A stretch of DNA of 64,000 nucleotides from Bacteroidales bacterium MB20-C3-3 (lineage in GTDB: Bacteria > Bacteroidota > Bacteroidia > Bacteroidales > UBA932): positions 930,001-994,000 of the forward strand of contig CP141202.1 of NCBI GenBank assembly GCA_035609245.1, in the 5' to 3' direction. Positions 44,990-52,376 of the stretch are shown in pieces; the first letter of the stretch is position 1, and each line of letters starts with the position of its first letter. Below the pieces are notes generated by a model, which was not told the DNA's origin, ran no database searches, and saw nothing but the letters and a program-made list of their open reading frames with translations. A program made the translations under genes and the position numbers.

Positions 44990-45382
44990 TTATTTAATTA
45001 TTGGAGCCAGTATCTTTTCTATTTCATTAAATGCTATTGTCATTACCTCCTGTGTTATACCCCCTGCCTCTCGGGCAACTGATCCCGAATTCATTCTGGA
45101 TATCCATGTTTTACCGTCTGATGTCTCATACAGTGAAATTCTGCAAGGCATCAGAGATGAAAACAATCGTTCATCATCAAGAGATAACATTTTAACTGAA
45201 TACTCCGGGCGACAAACCTCCATAACGACCACAGGAAGAACATCAAATCCGTGATTTTTCAGAGAGTTATGAAGATGATGCGTGTGCATAATTTTCCAGT
45301 TAGCCTCAAGAAGCGACTTCTCAATTATTTCTACAGTATCTGTAAGGTTGTGATTACTCTCATTTTTTATAAACATATCCAT
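44990..45382 (-). CDS. DUF302 domain protein
   Basis: 130 residues. The region LPVVVMEVCRPEYSVKMLSLDDERLFSSLMPCRISLYE matches DUF302, a small alpha/beta family whose members often sit near thioredoxins, DoxX or c-type cytochromes. Both conserved family cysteines (EVC and MPC) are present. It is preceded by a 6-base gap from marR and followed at once by doxX. Function unknown; the context suggests thiol or sulfane-sulfur handling. Confidence 0.85.
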   Translation of the reverse strand: MDMFIKNESNHNLTDTVEIIEKSLLEANWKIMHTHHLHNSLKNHGFDVLPVVVMEVCRPEYSVKMLSLDDERLFSSLMPCRISLYETSDGKTWISRMNSGSVAREAGGITQEVMTIAFNEIEKILAPIIK

Positions 45383-45388
45383 AATAAA

Positions 45389-45745
45389 TCAAATTAAAGG
45401 TTTAATCATTGAGTTGAGAGGCTCTGAAAGTTGAATATTATCGTGTTCAATCTTTTCAAGCTTCTCCATCCCCGTTTTTGTAAGTTCAAAATACATCTGC
45501 CTTTTATCTCTCTCTCCAAGCACCCTGCTTATATACCCCTTCTCCTCAACAGATCTGAGCAATTTTGATGTGTTAGAACAAGTTAGATTTATTTCATCTG
45601 CTATTTCACCTGAAGATAGCCTCTTATCCCTTAAACAGCAAAGCACCATACCCTCGTTAAGGCATATTGAATGCTCATTATGAAACTTATGCTCGTAATC
45701 TGTTAGTGAGCGGAGGAGATCTCTAATGGCGCACAGTTTCTTCAT
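45389..45745 (-). CDS. MarR-type winged-helix regulator (copy A)
   Basis: 118 residues. The winged helix is LSSGEIADEINLTCSNTSKLLRSVEEKGYISRVLGERDKRQMYFELTKTG, with the DKRQM wing typical of MarR. Cysteines lie at 5, 28, 36, 37 and in NLTCSNT. Cys5 and Cys36 are shared with the divergent paralogue at 46378. It overlaps the thioredoxin gene by 4 bases. It probably represses its own operon through the palindrome at 46297-46313. Confidence 0.88.
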   Translation of the reverse strand: MKKLCAIRDLLRSLTDYEHKFHNEHSICLNEGMVLCCLRDKRLSSGEIADEINLTCSNTSKLLRSVEEKGYISRVLGERDKRQMYFELTKTGMEKLEKIEHDNIQLSEPLNSMIKPLI

Positions 45746-46239
45746 AACTTAAGCAGCGTTTTATTTATAGCATCTTTTATTACATTCTTTGGAAGTGCCC
45801 CCTGAGCTACCTGTGGATCCTCCCCCATCGGGATAAAGATCATTGTAGGAATGCTTCTTATTCCAAATGCTGATGCAAGTTCTCTCTCTGCCTCTGTATC
45901 TACTTTATATATGTATATCTTACCCTCATATTCAGCTGCAAGCTGCTCCAGGACAGGGGCCAGAGTTTTGCATGGTCCACACCAGTCTGCATAAAAATCT
46001 ACTATTGCCGGTTTATCTCCAAGATATTTCCATTCGTTAGGGTTCTCCTCATAGTTTACTACGAGTTTTAAAAACTCTGCCTTTGTAAGTTTAATAGTTT
46101 TTGTTTTTGAGTTTATAGCTGCCTCTGCAGAATTTAAACTATTGCTGACTTTAACATCTTCTCCCCCTTTTCCTGATCCGCAAGCAGGCAAAGTCATTAT
46201 AAGAAGCAGAAGTATTATTGAGAGACTCTTTATTTTCAT
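45742..46239 (-). CDS. Thioredoxin-fold lipoprotein
   Basis: 165 residues. The lipoprotein signal (LSIILLLLIMTLPAC, Cys about 20) is followed by a Gly/Ser/Glu linker. A complete thioredoxin domain has active site WCGPC in VDFYADWCGPCKTLAPVLEQLA and the cis-Pro in RSIPTMIFIP. It should reduce or shuttle disulfides at the periplasmic side of a membrane. First gene of its operon, divergent from the second MarR gene. Confidence 0.93.
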   Translation of the reverse strand: MKIKSLSIILLLLIMTLPACGSGKGGEDVKVSNSLNSAEAAINSKTKTIKLTKAEFLKLVVNYEENPNEWKYLGDKPAIVDFYADWCGPCKTLAPVLEQLAAEYEGKIYIYKVDTEAERELASAFGIRSIPTMIFIPMGEDPQVAQGALPKNVIKDAINKTLLKL

Positions 46240-46267
46240 ATCTTTTATATTAAAATTATTTCACATG

Positions 46268-46275
46268 CAAAAATA
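46268..46275 (-). promoter_or_regulatory. Probable promoter of the thioredoxin-MarR-DUF302-DoxX operon
   Basis: TATTTTTG on the minus strand (TAnnTTTG), 28 bases before the thioredoxin-lipoprotein start. The palindrome at 46297-46313 covers its -33 region. Confidence 0.55.
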
Positions 46276-46296
46276 ATAATTATTTCCATTAAAACA

Positions 46297-46313
46297 AATT
46301 TCCATTGGAAATT
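46297..46313. promoter_or_regulatory. MarR-type palindromic operator candidate
   Basis: A perfect 17-bp palindrome AATTTCCATTGGAAATT (8-bp arms about a single T) lies between the two divergent MarR operons. A second ATTTCCATT half-site lies at 46282-46290. The palindrome occupies the -33 region of the leftward promoter and the spacer of the rightward one, so one bound dimer could block both. Confidence 0.65.
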
Positions 46314-46314
46314 A

Positions 46315-46322
46315 TATTTTTG
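46315..46322 (+). promoter_or_regulatory. Probable promoter of the MarR-CoA-disulfide-reductase operon
   Basis: TATTTTTG on the plus strand, one base after the palindrome and 55 bases before the MarR ATG at 46378. Confidence 0.5.
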
Positions 46323-46377
46323 TTAAATCTGTAAATTTTGTATTATTTTGTAAGATTATTTATAATAGCAAATAATT

Positions 46378-46731
46378 ATGGAGGAGATTTGTAAAATTAA
46401 AGATCTGTACAGGACCTTGTACCTCTTTGAAAGAGAGTTCCAGACAAAGAATGATATTACAATTAACGAGGCTATGCTGCTGTGTGCTCTAAAGGACGAC
46501 ACCCCAAGAAGCGCTAACGATATTTGTGAATTTATTGGTCTTTCCAGCTCACGAGGCTCCAGAATAATAAATACTACAGAGCAGAAAGGATTTATTACCA
46601 GAACAATGGGAAAAGAGGACAAAAGACAGATGATCTTTACACTTACAGAGGAGGGCAAGGCAAAAATAACAGAGATGAGCAGCAAAAGTTTGGGAATTGG
46701 AAAGGAGCTGCAAAACCTATTAAATTTGTAA
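46378..46731 (+). CDS. MarR-type winged-helix regulator (copy B)
   Basis: 117 residues, clearly paralogous to the protein at 45389 (shared I-x-DL-x-R, INEAMLLCALKD versus LNEGMVLCCLRD, DKRQM). The winged helix is RSANDICEFIGLSSSRGSRIINTTEQKGFITRTMGKEDKRQMIFTLTEEG. Cys5 and Cys36 are conserved with copy A; Cys50 is its own. It lies 3 bases before the CoA-disulfide reductase gene, so it likely regulates that gene and itself. The ligand or oxidant sensed is unknown. Confidence 0.88.
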   Translation: MEEICKIKDLYRTLYLFEREFQTKNDITINEAMLLCALKDDTPRSANDICEFIGLSSSRGSRIINTTEQKGFITRTMGKEDKRQMIFTLTEEGKAKITEMSSKSLGIGKELQNLLNL

Positions 46732-46734
46732 TAA

Positions 46735-48441
46735 ATGAAGTATGTAATTATCGGAGGGGTAGCAGGAGGTGCTACCGTAGCTGCAAGAATAAGAAGAGTT
46801 GACGAAAAGGCTCAAATTGTATTATTTGAAAGAGGAGATTATATATCATATGCAAATTGCGGTTTACCCTACTACATAGGGAATATAATCCCTGAAAGAG
46901 AGCAACTTTTTGTTCAGACAGTTCAGGGAATAACAAGCAGGTATGATATAGACATAAGAGTAAGAAGCGAAGTAATCTCAATTAACAGGGAGACCCGGAG
47001 AGTTGAGGTTAAGGATAATCTAAACGGAGCAATATACTCTGAAAGTTATGACAAGCTTGTTCTTTCACCGGGTGCGGAGCCCTTAAAGCCACCTCTTCCC
47101 GGGCTGGACAATCCACGTCTCTTTACAATGAGAAATGTTCCAGATACTGACAAAATTAAAGAGCATATAAAGAGTAACAGTATAAGAAGTGCAATTATTG
47201 TCGGAGGAGGTTTTATTGGTCTTGAGATGGCTGAAAACCTCAGACATTTAGGGATTAAAGTTAATCTGATTGAGATGGCACCTCAGGTAATGGCTCATCT
47301 CGATTTTTCAATGGCCTCTATTGTTCACCTTGAGCTAAAAGCAAAAGGAGTTAAGCTACATCTCTCTAAAAGTGTTAAAGAGTTTAAAGATAGTGGTTCA
47401 TACATTGAAGCTCTTCTCGACGACGGTACAAGTATTTTTGCAGATATGGCAATATGGAGCATCGGGGTAAGGCCGGAAGTGAGCCTGGCTAGGGAGGCTG
47501 GTCTTGAAATTGGAACTACCGGAGGTATAAAAATCAATAAATATCTCCAAACATCTGATGAGAGCATATATGCTATTGGCGACGCAGTTGAGGTTACTCA
47601 CCTTGTAAGCGGCAAGCCTGTACTTATACCTCTTGCAGGTCCTGCCAATAAAATGGGGAGGATTGCTGCAGATAATATGGTATTCGGAAACAGGTCAGAG
47701 TACAAAGGATCAATAGGCACAGGAATAGCTAAAGTATTTGATCTTACTGTGGCATCCACAGGTATGAGTGGAAAGTGGCTGGAAAAAGAGGGTATTAAAC
47801 ATATTGACTCATATACCCACTCTGCCTCACACGCAGGTTACTATCCAAATGCTCTGCCTCTTTCTGTAAAAATTACATTTGCTCCCGATACCGGAAAGCT
47901 CCTTGGTGCTCAGGTTGTAGGTTTTGAGGGTGTTGATAAGAGAATTGAGATGTTTGCATCTGTACTCGGCAGAGGTGGCTCTGTTTATGACCTTATGGAG
48001 CTTGAACACGCCTACGCCCCACCATTTTCATCTGCAAAAGATCCGGTAAATATGGCCGGATTTGTTGCTGACAATATACTCTCCGGTAAAGTTAAAATTA
48101 CTACCTGGAGAGAAATTGAATACCTAAATCCTGAGAGAGATATACTTATTGATGTAAGGACTGCTGAGGAGCACATGGAGTCAGCCATACCCGGATCTGT
48201 TAACATCCCTCTTGATGAGATCAGATTAAGACTGGATGAGATACCTGCTGACAAAAGAGTAGTAATATACTGTGCCGTTGGTTTAAGAGGCTATCTGGCT
48301 GCAAGAATTCTGTCACAGAACGGATTTAAGAATGTTTTCAACCTCAGTGGAGGATACAAGACATATTCAGTTGCAACCGGACAAGAGTCAGCTTACAAAT
48401 ATTTCTCAGTAAGAATAACTTCCGGAGACGAGATAGAATAA
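46735..48441 (+). CDS. CoA-disulfide/CoA-persulfide reductase with C-terminal rhodanese domain
   Basis: 568 residues. The pyridine nucleotide-disulfide oxidoreductase core has FAD loop GGVAGGATVAARIRR, the single catalytic Cys42 in SYANCGLPYYIG, the NAD(P)H loop IIVGGGFIGLEMAENL, FAD motif YAIGDAVE and a dimerisation domain (KITFAPDTGKLLGAQVVG). Residues from about 462 are a rhodanese domain, with ILIDVRTAEEH and active Cys in YCAVGLRGY. Fusions of this type reduce CoA disulfide, CoA persulfide or polysulfide. It follows the MarR gene and precedes an acyltransferase gene by 6 bases. Confidence 0.93.
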   Translation: MKYVIIGGVAGGATVAARIRRVDEKAQIVLFERGDYISYANCGLPYYIGNIIPEREQLFVQTVQGITSRYDIDIRVRSEVISINRETRRVEVKDNLNGAIYSESYDKLVLSPGAEPLKPPLPGLDNPRLFTMRNVPDTDKIKEHIKSNSIRSAIIVGGGFIGLEMAENLRHLGIKVNLIEMAPQVMAHLDFSMASIVHLELKAKGVKLHLSKSVKEFKDSGSYIEALLDDGTSIFADMAIWSIGVRPEVSLAREAGLEIGTTGGIKINKYLQTSDESIYAIGDAVEVTHLVSGKPVLIPLAGPANKMGRIAADNMVFGNRSEYKGSIGTGIAKVFDLTVASTGMSGKWLEKEGIKHIDSYTHSASHAGYYPNALPLSVKITFAPDTGKLLGAQVVGFEGVDKRIEMFASVLGRGGSVYDLMELEHAYAPPFSSAKDPVNMAGFVADNILSGKVKITTWREIEYLNPERDILIDVRTAEEHMESAIPGSVNIPLDEIRLRLDEIPADKRVVIYCAVGLRGYLAARILSQNGFKNVFNLSGGYKTYSVATGQESAYKYFSVRITSGDEIE

Positions 48442-48447
48442 ACAGAA

Positions 48448-49008
48448 ATGCAAAAATTTTACAAATTTCTATTAAAAGTAATGGGATGGAAGGTGATGGA
48501 ACCTCCTGTTCCTGAGCCTAAGTGCATCATTTTGGGCGTGCCTCATACCTCTGTATGGGATTTTATAATCTCTCTGCTTTACTATAACTCAGAAGGGCAC
48601 AAAGCCTATATCATGGTTAAAGAGAGTTTTTTTAAATGGCCGTTTGGCAAATTTCTTAGATCTGTGGGTGGAATTCCTGTAAAACAGGGCAAAGGGGCAA
48701 ATCTGGTTCTTCAGGTAATCAAAGAGTTCCAGACAAGAGAGGTTCTCCATTTAGCCATTGCTCCCGAGGGAACCAGAAGTGCAACAGAGAGATGGAAAAC
48801 CGGCTTCCATACCATAGCTAAGGCAGCAAATGTTCCTGTCTATTTAGGATACTTTGACTGGAAGAGAAAAGAGGTGGGAAGAGGCGTTAAGTTTGAACTT
48901 ACCGATGATGTTCAGGCAGATTTAAAGAGAATTCGTCAATGGTATAAAGATAAAGGTGTAGAGGGAAAATTTCCTGAGAAATTTACAGTTGGTAAAGATT
49001 TGGAATGA
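48448..49008 (+). CDS. 1-acyl-glycerol-phosphate acyltransferase-like protein
   Basis: 186 residues. The acyltransferase motifs are HTSVWDF (H-x4-D, near residue 32) and APEGTRS (near 108), spaced as in PlsC. The N-terminus and the rest resemble the short Bacteroidota acyltransferases annotated as lysophospholipid acyltransferase family. It has no obvious membrane helix beyond a weak N-terminal one. It sits between CoA-disulfide reductase and acyl-CoA ligase, both CoA enzymes, so an operon handling acyl-CoA is plausible. Confidence 0.87.
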   Translation: MQKFYKFLLKVMGWKVMEPPVPEPKCIILGVPHTSVWDFIISLLYYNSEGHKAYIMVKESFFKWPFGKFLRSVGGIPVKQGKGANLVLQVIKEFQTREVLHLAIAPEGTRSATERWKTGFHTIAKAANVPVYLGYFDWKRKEVGRGVKFELTDDVQADLKRIRQWYKDKGVEGKFPEKFTVGKDLE

Positions 49009-49044
49009 TTCTTGTTGTATTACACCCGTACATTAAAAAAGCAG

Positions 49045-50739
49045 ATGGATAATATCAGGGAATTTGAAACATTAAAAGACCTATTTAACTACAGTATAGA
49101 TAAATACAAGGACAACAAAGCATTCGCATACATAGACGGTCTTAATTACACTTATAAAGAATTTGGAGAACAAACTAATAAATTAAATAACACTTTACTC
49201 AGTTCCGGAGTAGGAGATAATGAAAAAGTAGCAATTCTAGGCCAGAATATGCCAAACTGGCCTGTAGCTTATTTTGCTGCTGTTGCATTTAATCGTATTG
49301 CAGTACCTGTTCTTCCTGACTTTTCGGAGGCAGAAATAGAGAATGTGCTGGAGCACTCAGAGAGCACTGCTTTACTGATTTCATCCAGGTTAACTTCCAA
49401 AATTTCTGCTGAGAGAATCTCAAAACTTAAAGTGGTTATTAATCTTGACACTCTTGAAGTGATTCAATCACAGAGTTTTGCTTCAGTGGAAAACACAAAT
49501 CCTCCTGTAAGAGAAGAGCTTGCTGCCATTATATATACATCGGGCACAACCGGCAATTCCAAAGGGGTGATGCTCAGTCACCGAAATCTGTGCACACATC
49601 TCTATGCAGCTTATAAGCTCAGGCCAAGTTTTGAGTGGGATGTGTGGCTATCAGTTCTTCCACTCTCTCATACAATGGAGAATAGTCTTAGTATGATGCT
49701 TCCTATGATGAGTGGTGCATCAGTATACTATATGGAGAAGGCTCCCACACCATCCCTGCTTGTTCAGGCTCTTGCTAAGGTAAGGCCGACAACAATGCTT
49801 AGTGTCCCTTTGATCATTGAAAAGATATACAAGAACAGTGTCCTTCCTAAATTTACATCATCCAGCCTTATGAGGTCTATTTACGGCACATCTGCGGGAA
49901 GAAAACTTCTTCACAAGGTTGCCGGTAAAAAACTGATGAAAACATTTGGTGGAAGGATAAGATTTTTTGGAATAGGTGGAGCAAAACTTGACGGAACTGT
50001 AGAGAGGTTCCTTCTTGAGGGGAAGTTTCCTTATGCAATTGGATATGGACTTACCGAGTCCGCCCCGCTTCTGGCAGGCGCAGTGGGAAAATGGGTAAAG
50101 TGGCAATCCACAGGACCTGCTATACACGGAGTTACACTGAGAATCGACAATCCAAATCCGGAAAACGGAGAGGGAGAGATTGTCGCAAAAGGGCCTAACA
50201 TAATGATGGGTTACTATAAAAACCCCGAGGCAACTGAACAGGTATTTACAGAAGATGGTTATTTCCGCACAAAGGACTTAGGGATTGTTGACAAGAAAGG
50301 AAGACTCTACATTAAGGGAAGGTTAAACAATATGATTCTTGGCCCAAGCGGAGAGAACATTTATCCGGAAGAGATAGAGTCTGTTATCAACGCTCACCCT
50401 ATGGTTTCTGAGTCGATAGTAACATCTTACAAAGGAAAATTAGTAGCACTCGTCCACTTTAATCCTGATAAGATTAAAGCACTCCAGGACATTAAAGAGG
50501 AGGCTATCGCAATGTATTACGAGAAAAAAGACATCCTTATTAATTCATACGAGGAGACAAAAGATGAGGCAACCAAAATCTTTAACGAGAAGATGGAGCA
50601 TCTTAAAAAAGAGGTATCCGAATATGTGAACTCAAGGGTAAATAAATTCTCCAGGATTGCTCTTATAAAGGATACGCCTCAACAGTTTGAAAAAACTGCT
50701 ACACAGAAAATTAAAAGATACCTCTACATAAAGAAGTAG
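49045..50739 (+). CDS. Long-chain fatty-acid-CoA ligase (AMP-binding)
   Basis: 564 residues from the ATG at 49045; a TTG 33 bases upstream is an alternative. ANL-superfamily motifs are IIYTSGTTGNSKGVMLSHRN (AMP binding), GIGGAKLDG, the A5 motif GYGLTESAP, YFRTKDLG and KGRLNNMILGPSGENIYPEEIE. It activates fatty acids with ATP and CoA, and is similar to the long-chain acyl-CoA synthetases of Bacteroidota. The last codons also form the left arm of the operon terminator. Confidence 0.92.
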   Translation: MDNIREFETLKDLFNYSIDKYKDNKAFAYIDGLNYTYKEFGEQTNKLNNTLLSSGVGDNEKVAILGQNMPNWPVAYFAAVAFNRIAVPVLPDFSEAEIENVLEHSESTALLISSRLTSKISAERISKLKVVINLDTLEVIQSQSFASVENTNPPVREELAAIIYTSGTTGNSKGVMLSHRNLCTHLYAAYKLRPSFEWDVWLSVLPLSHTMENSLSMMLPMMSGASVYYMEKAPTPSLLVQALAKVRPTTMLSVPLIIEKIYKNSVLPKFTSSSLMRSIYGTSAGRKLLHKVAGKKLMKTFGGRIRFFGIGGAKLDGTVERFLLEGKFPYAIGYGLTESAPLLAGAVGKWVKWQSTGPAIHGVTLRIDNPNPENGEGEIVAKGPNIMMGYYKNPEATEQVFTEDGYFRTKDLGIVDKKGRLYIKGRLNNMILGPSGENIYPEEIESVINAHPMVSESIVTSYKGKLVALVHFNPDKIKALQDIKEEAIAMYYEKKDILINSYEETKDEATKIFNEKMEHLKKEVSEYVNSRVNKFSRIALIKDTPQQFEKTATQKIKRYLYIKK

Positions 50740-50752
50740 AGGTATCTTTTAA
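50713..50752 (+). terminator. Terminator overlapping the acyl-CoA ligase stop codon
   Basis: A perfect 15-bp stem (50713-50727 with 50736-50750) with an 8-base loop ends in TTTT followed by an AATTTAAATTT stretch. The stop codon is in the right arm. The symmetric A/T flanks mean it can also end transcription of the facing metallophosphatase gene. Confidence 0.85.
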
Positions 50753-50771
50753 TTTAAATTTAATTAATTCT

Positions 50772-51614
50772 TTAATTAGGGAATGTAATACCAATCCTTC
50801 CTACAAATACACCGGCAGCTCCTGTCTGGTTTATTATCATACCCTTTCCATCCCTGTTAATTACTCTCTCCGGACTCTCCATAAATGTGTGAGAGTGGCC
50901 TCCGATAATTATATCCACATTTGAAGTAAGTGCAGCCAGCTCCTTATCTGCAGGTTTTTCAGGGGTACCACCATCATATCCAAGATGGCTTACAACAATT
51001 ATCAGGTCACAGCCCTTTTTGTTTCTCAGCATCTCAGCCAGCTCGTTTACTATTGGAACAGGATTTTTATACTTGATTCCCTTACGAGAATTTTCTGCTA
51101 CATAGCCTTTTAAATCGAGCATTACACCAATTATTCCTATCTTCTTACCTCCCCTTTTGATTATAGTGTATGGTTTAATTATCCCGGCCAGAGGAGTACC
51201 TTTAAAATCGTAATTTGCACATAGAGTGGCGTATTTTGCTTTCTTCAGTCTGTTTGCCAGATGATCTACTCCGTTGTCAAATTCATGATTACCAAGCGAA
51301 ACAGCATCATAACCCATTGCATTATTGAGCTCTATCTCAACCTCTCCTCCAAAAAGAGTGAAATATGGAGTTCCCTGGTTATAGTCGCCTGCATCAAGCA
51401 GCAATACATTTTTATTTTCAGCTCTTACTGAAGCTATGTAATTAGCTCTTCTCTGGACTCCACCCAAACCGGCATTTCTTCCTGATGTAAGAGGTTCAAT
51501 ATTACTGTGTGTATCATTCGTGTGGAGTATTACCAAATTCTGCGCCTCAACTCCACAGGAGGTTGAGAGCATAAGAGCAGCGACAAATATTGATATTAAA
51601 GTTCTAGTCTTCAT
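50772..51614 (-). CDS. Secreted 5'-nucleotidase-type metallophosphatase (catalytic half)
   Basis: 280 residues. A signal peptide with a possible lipobox (ISIFVAALMLSTSC) precedes a calcineurin-like phosphoesterase domain. Metal-binding motifs are LVILHTNDTHSNIEPL, LLDAGDYNQGT, LGNHEFDNGVDHL, VVSHLGYDGG and IIGGHSHTF. It equals the N-terminal catalytic domain of UshA-like nucleotidases and ends where the C-terminal domain would begin. The upstream gene encodes that missing domain as a separate protein. The start overlaps it by 11 bases, and a GGGAGGG lies before the ATG. Confidence 0.9.
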   Translation of the reverse strand: MKTRTLISIFVAALMLSTSCGVEAQNLVILHTNDTHSNIEPLTSGRNAGLGGVQRRANYIASVRAENKNVLLLDAGDYNQGTPYFTLFGGEVEIELNNAMGYDAVSLGNHEFDNGVDHLANRLKKAKYATLCANYDFKGTPLAGIIKPYTIIKRGGKKIGIIGVMLDLKGYVAENSRKGIKYKNPVPIVNELAEMLRNKKGCDLIIVVSHLGYDGGTPEKPADKELAALTSNVDIIIGGHSHTFMESPERVINRDGKGMIINQTGAAGVFVGRIGITFPN

Positions 51615-52371
51615 ATTTAACCCTCCCTGTAATTGATGAAGAGATCTTCTCCCCTTTTTCAGTCTGTTTCTTTATCTTTTCAATAATGGCATCCCTTATT
51701 AATGCACCGGTCTCCTCAATCTTAACAGCATCTTTAAGAGCTACAACATTATCTCCTCCGCTAAGCAGAAAATCTATTGTTGCCACTCTGTAAACAGCAT
51801 CTTTATCTATCTCCTTGCCATTAATAAGCAACTGCTCAATCTCTCCATCCTCCTTATCAATTACAAGCCTTACGCTGTCAGAGAATGCCTCAACCCTGTT
51901 TCTTGCAAAGGAGGCAAATAACTTTAACACACTTTTGCCATCCATATCCAGAATTACTATATAATTTTCAAAGGGGAATATTGAGAAAACATCATACAGC
52001 CTTACATTGCCTCCTGGCAAAGATGCTCTTATACCACCAAAATTTGTTACTGCAAAATCAACCCTTCCTTCGCTTTTGCTTTGTGCGAATTCAAACAAAG
52101 CATCAACTGCAAAATTTGAAAGCAGAGACTCAGGCCTCCCGGATCTCATCTCTGCCTCTGATACACCTATTACCTCCTGCATCTTTGCATCAAGAGATGG
52201 TTTGTATTTTGAGATTATTGCCTTGACCTTTGGCTCTTCCGGATAGTTAAGAGTACTATCCATTGCGACTCTGCTACCGCTCCATTCAAATCTCATCTCC
52301 TGAGCAAAAGAGAGGGAGCTTGAAAGGGCGGTGATTGCCAAAACTATAATAAATTTTGATAAAGTCTTCAT
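51604..52371 (-). CDS. Secreted 5'-nucleotidase C-terminal-domain protein
   Basis: 255 residues from the ATG at 52371. A signal peptide (FIIVLAITALSSSLSFA) is present. The nucleotide-binding C-terminal domain of UshA is seen in ESLLSNFAVDALFEFAQSK, FAVTNFGGIRASLPGGNVRLYDVFSIFPFENYIVIL and YRVATIDFLLSGGDNVVALKD. The catalytic domain is in the next gene, so substrate specificity and catalysis are split between two exported proteins. The gene order is reversed relative to the domain order of UshA. Confidence 0.9.
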   Translation of the reverse strand: MKTLSKFIIVLAITALSSSLSFAQEMRFEWSGSRVAMDSTLNYPEEPKVKAIISKYKPSLDAKMQEVIGVSEAEMRSGRPESLLSNFAVDALFEFAQSKSEGRVDFAVTNFGGIRASLPGGNVRLYDVFSIFPFENYIVILDMDGKSVLKLFASFARNRVEAFSDSVRLVIDKEDGEIEQLLINGKEIDKDAVYRVATIDFLLSGGDNVVALKDAVKIEETGALIRDAIIEKIKKQTEKGEKISSSITGRVKYED

Positions 52372-52376
52372 TTCTG

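Noticed and set aside
50772-52371. UshA broken by a frameshift
   Set aside because: The C-terminal domain gene is upstream of the catalytic gene and both have signal peptides, so a frameshift cannot produce this order.
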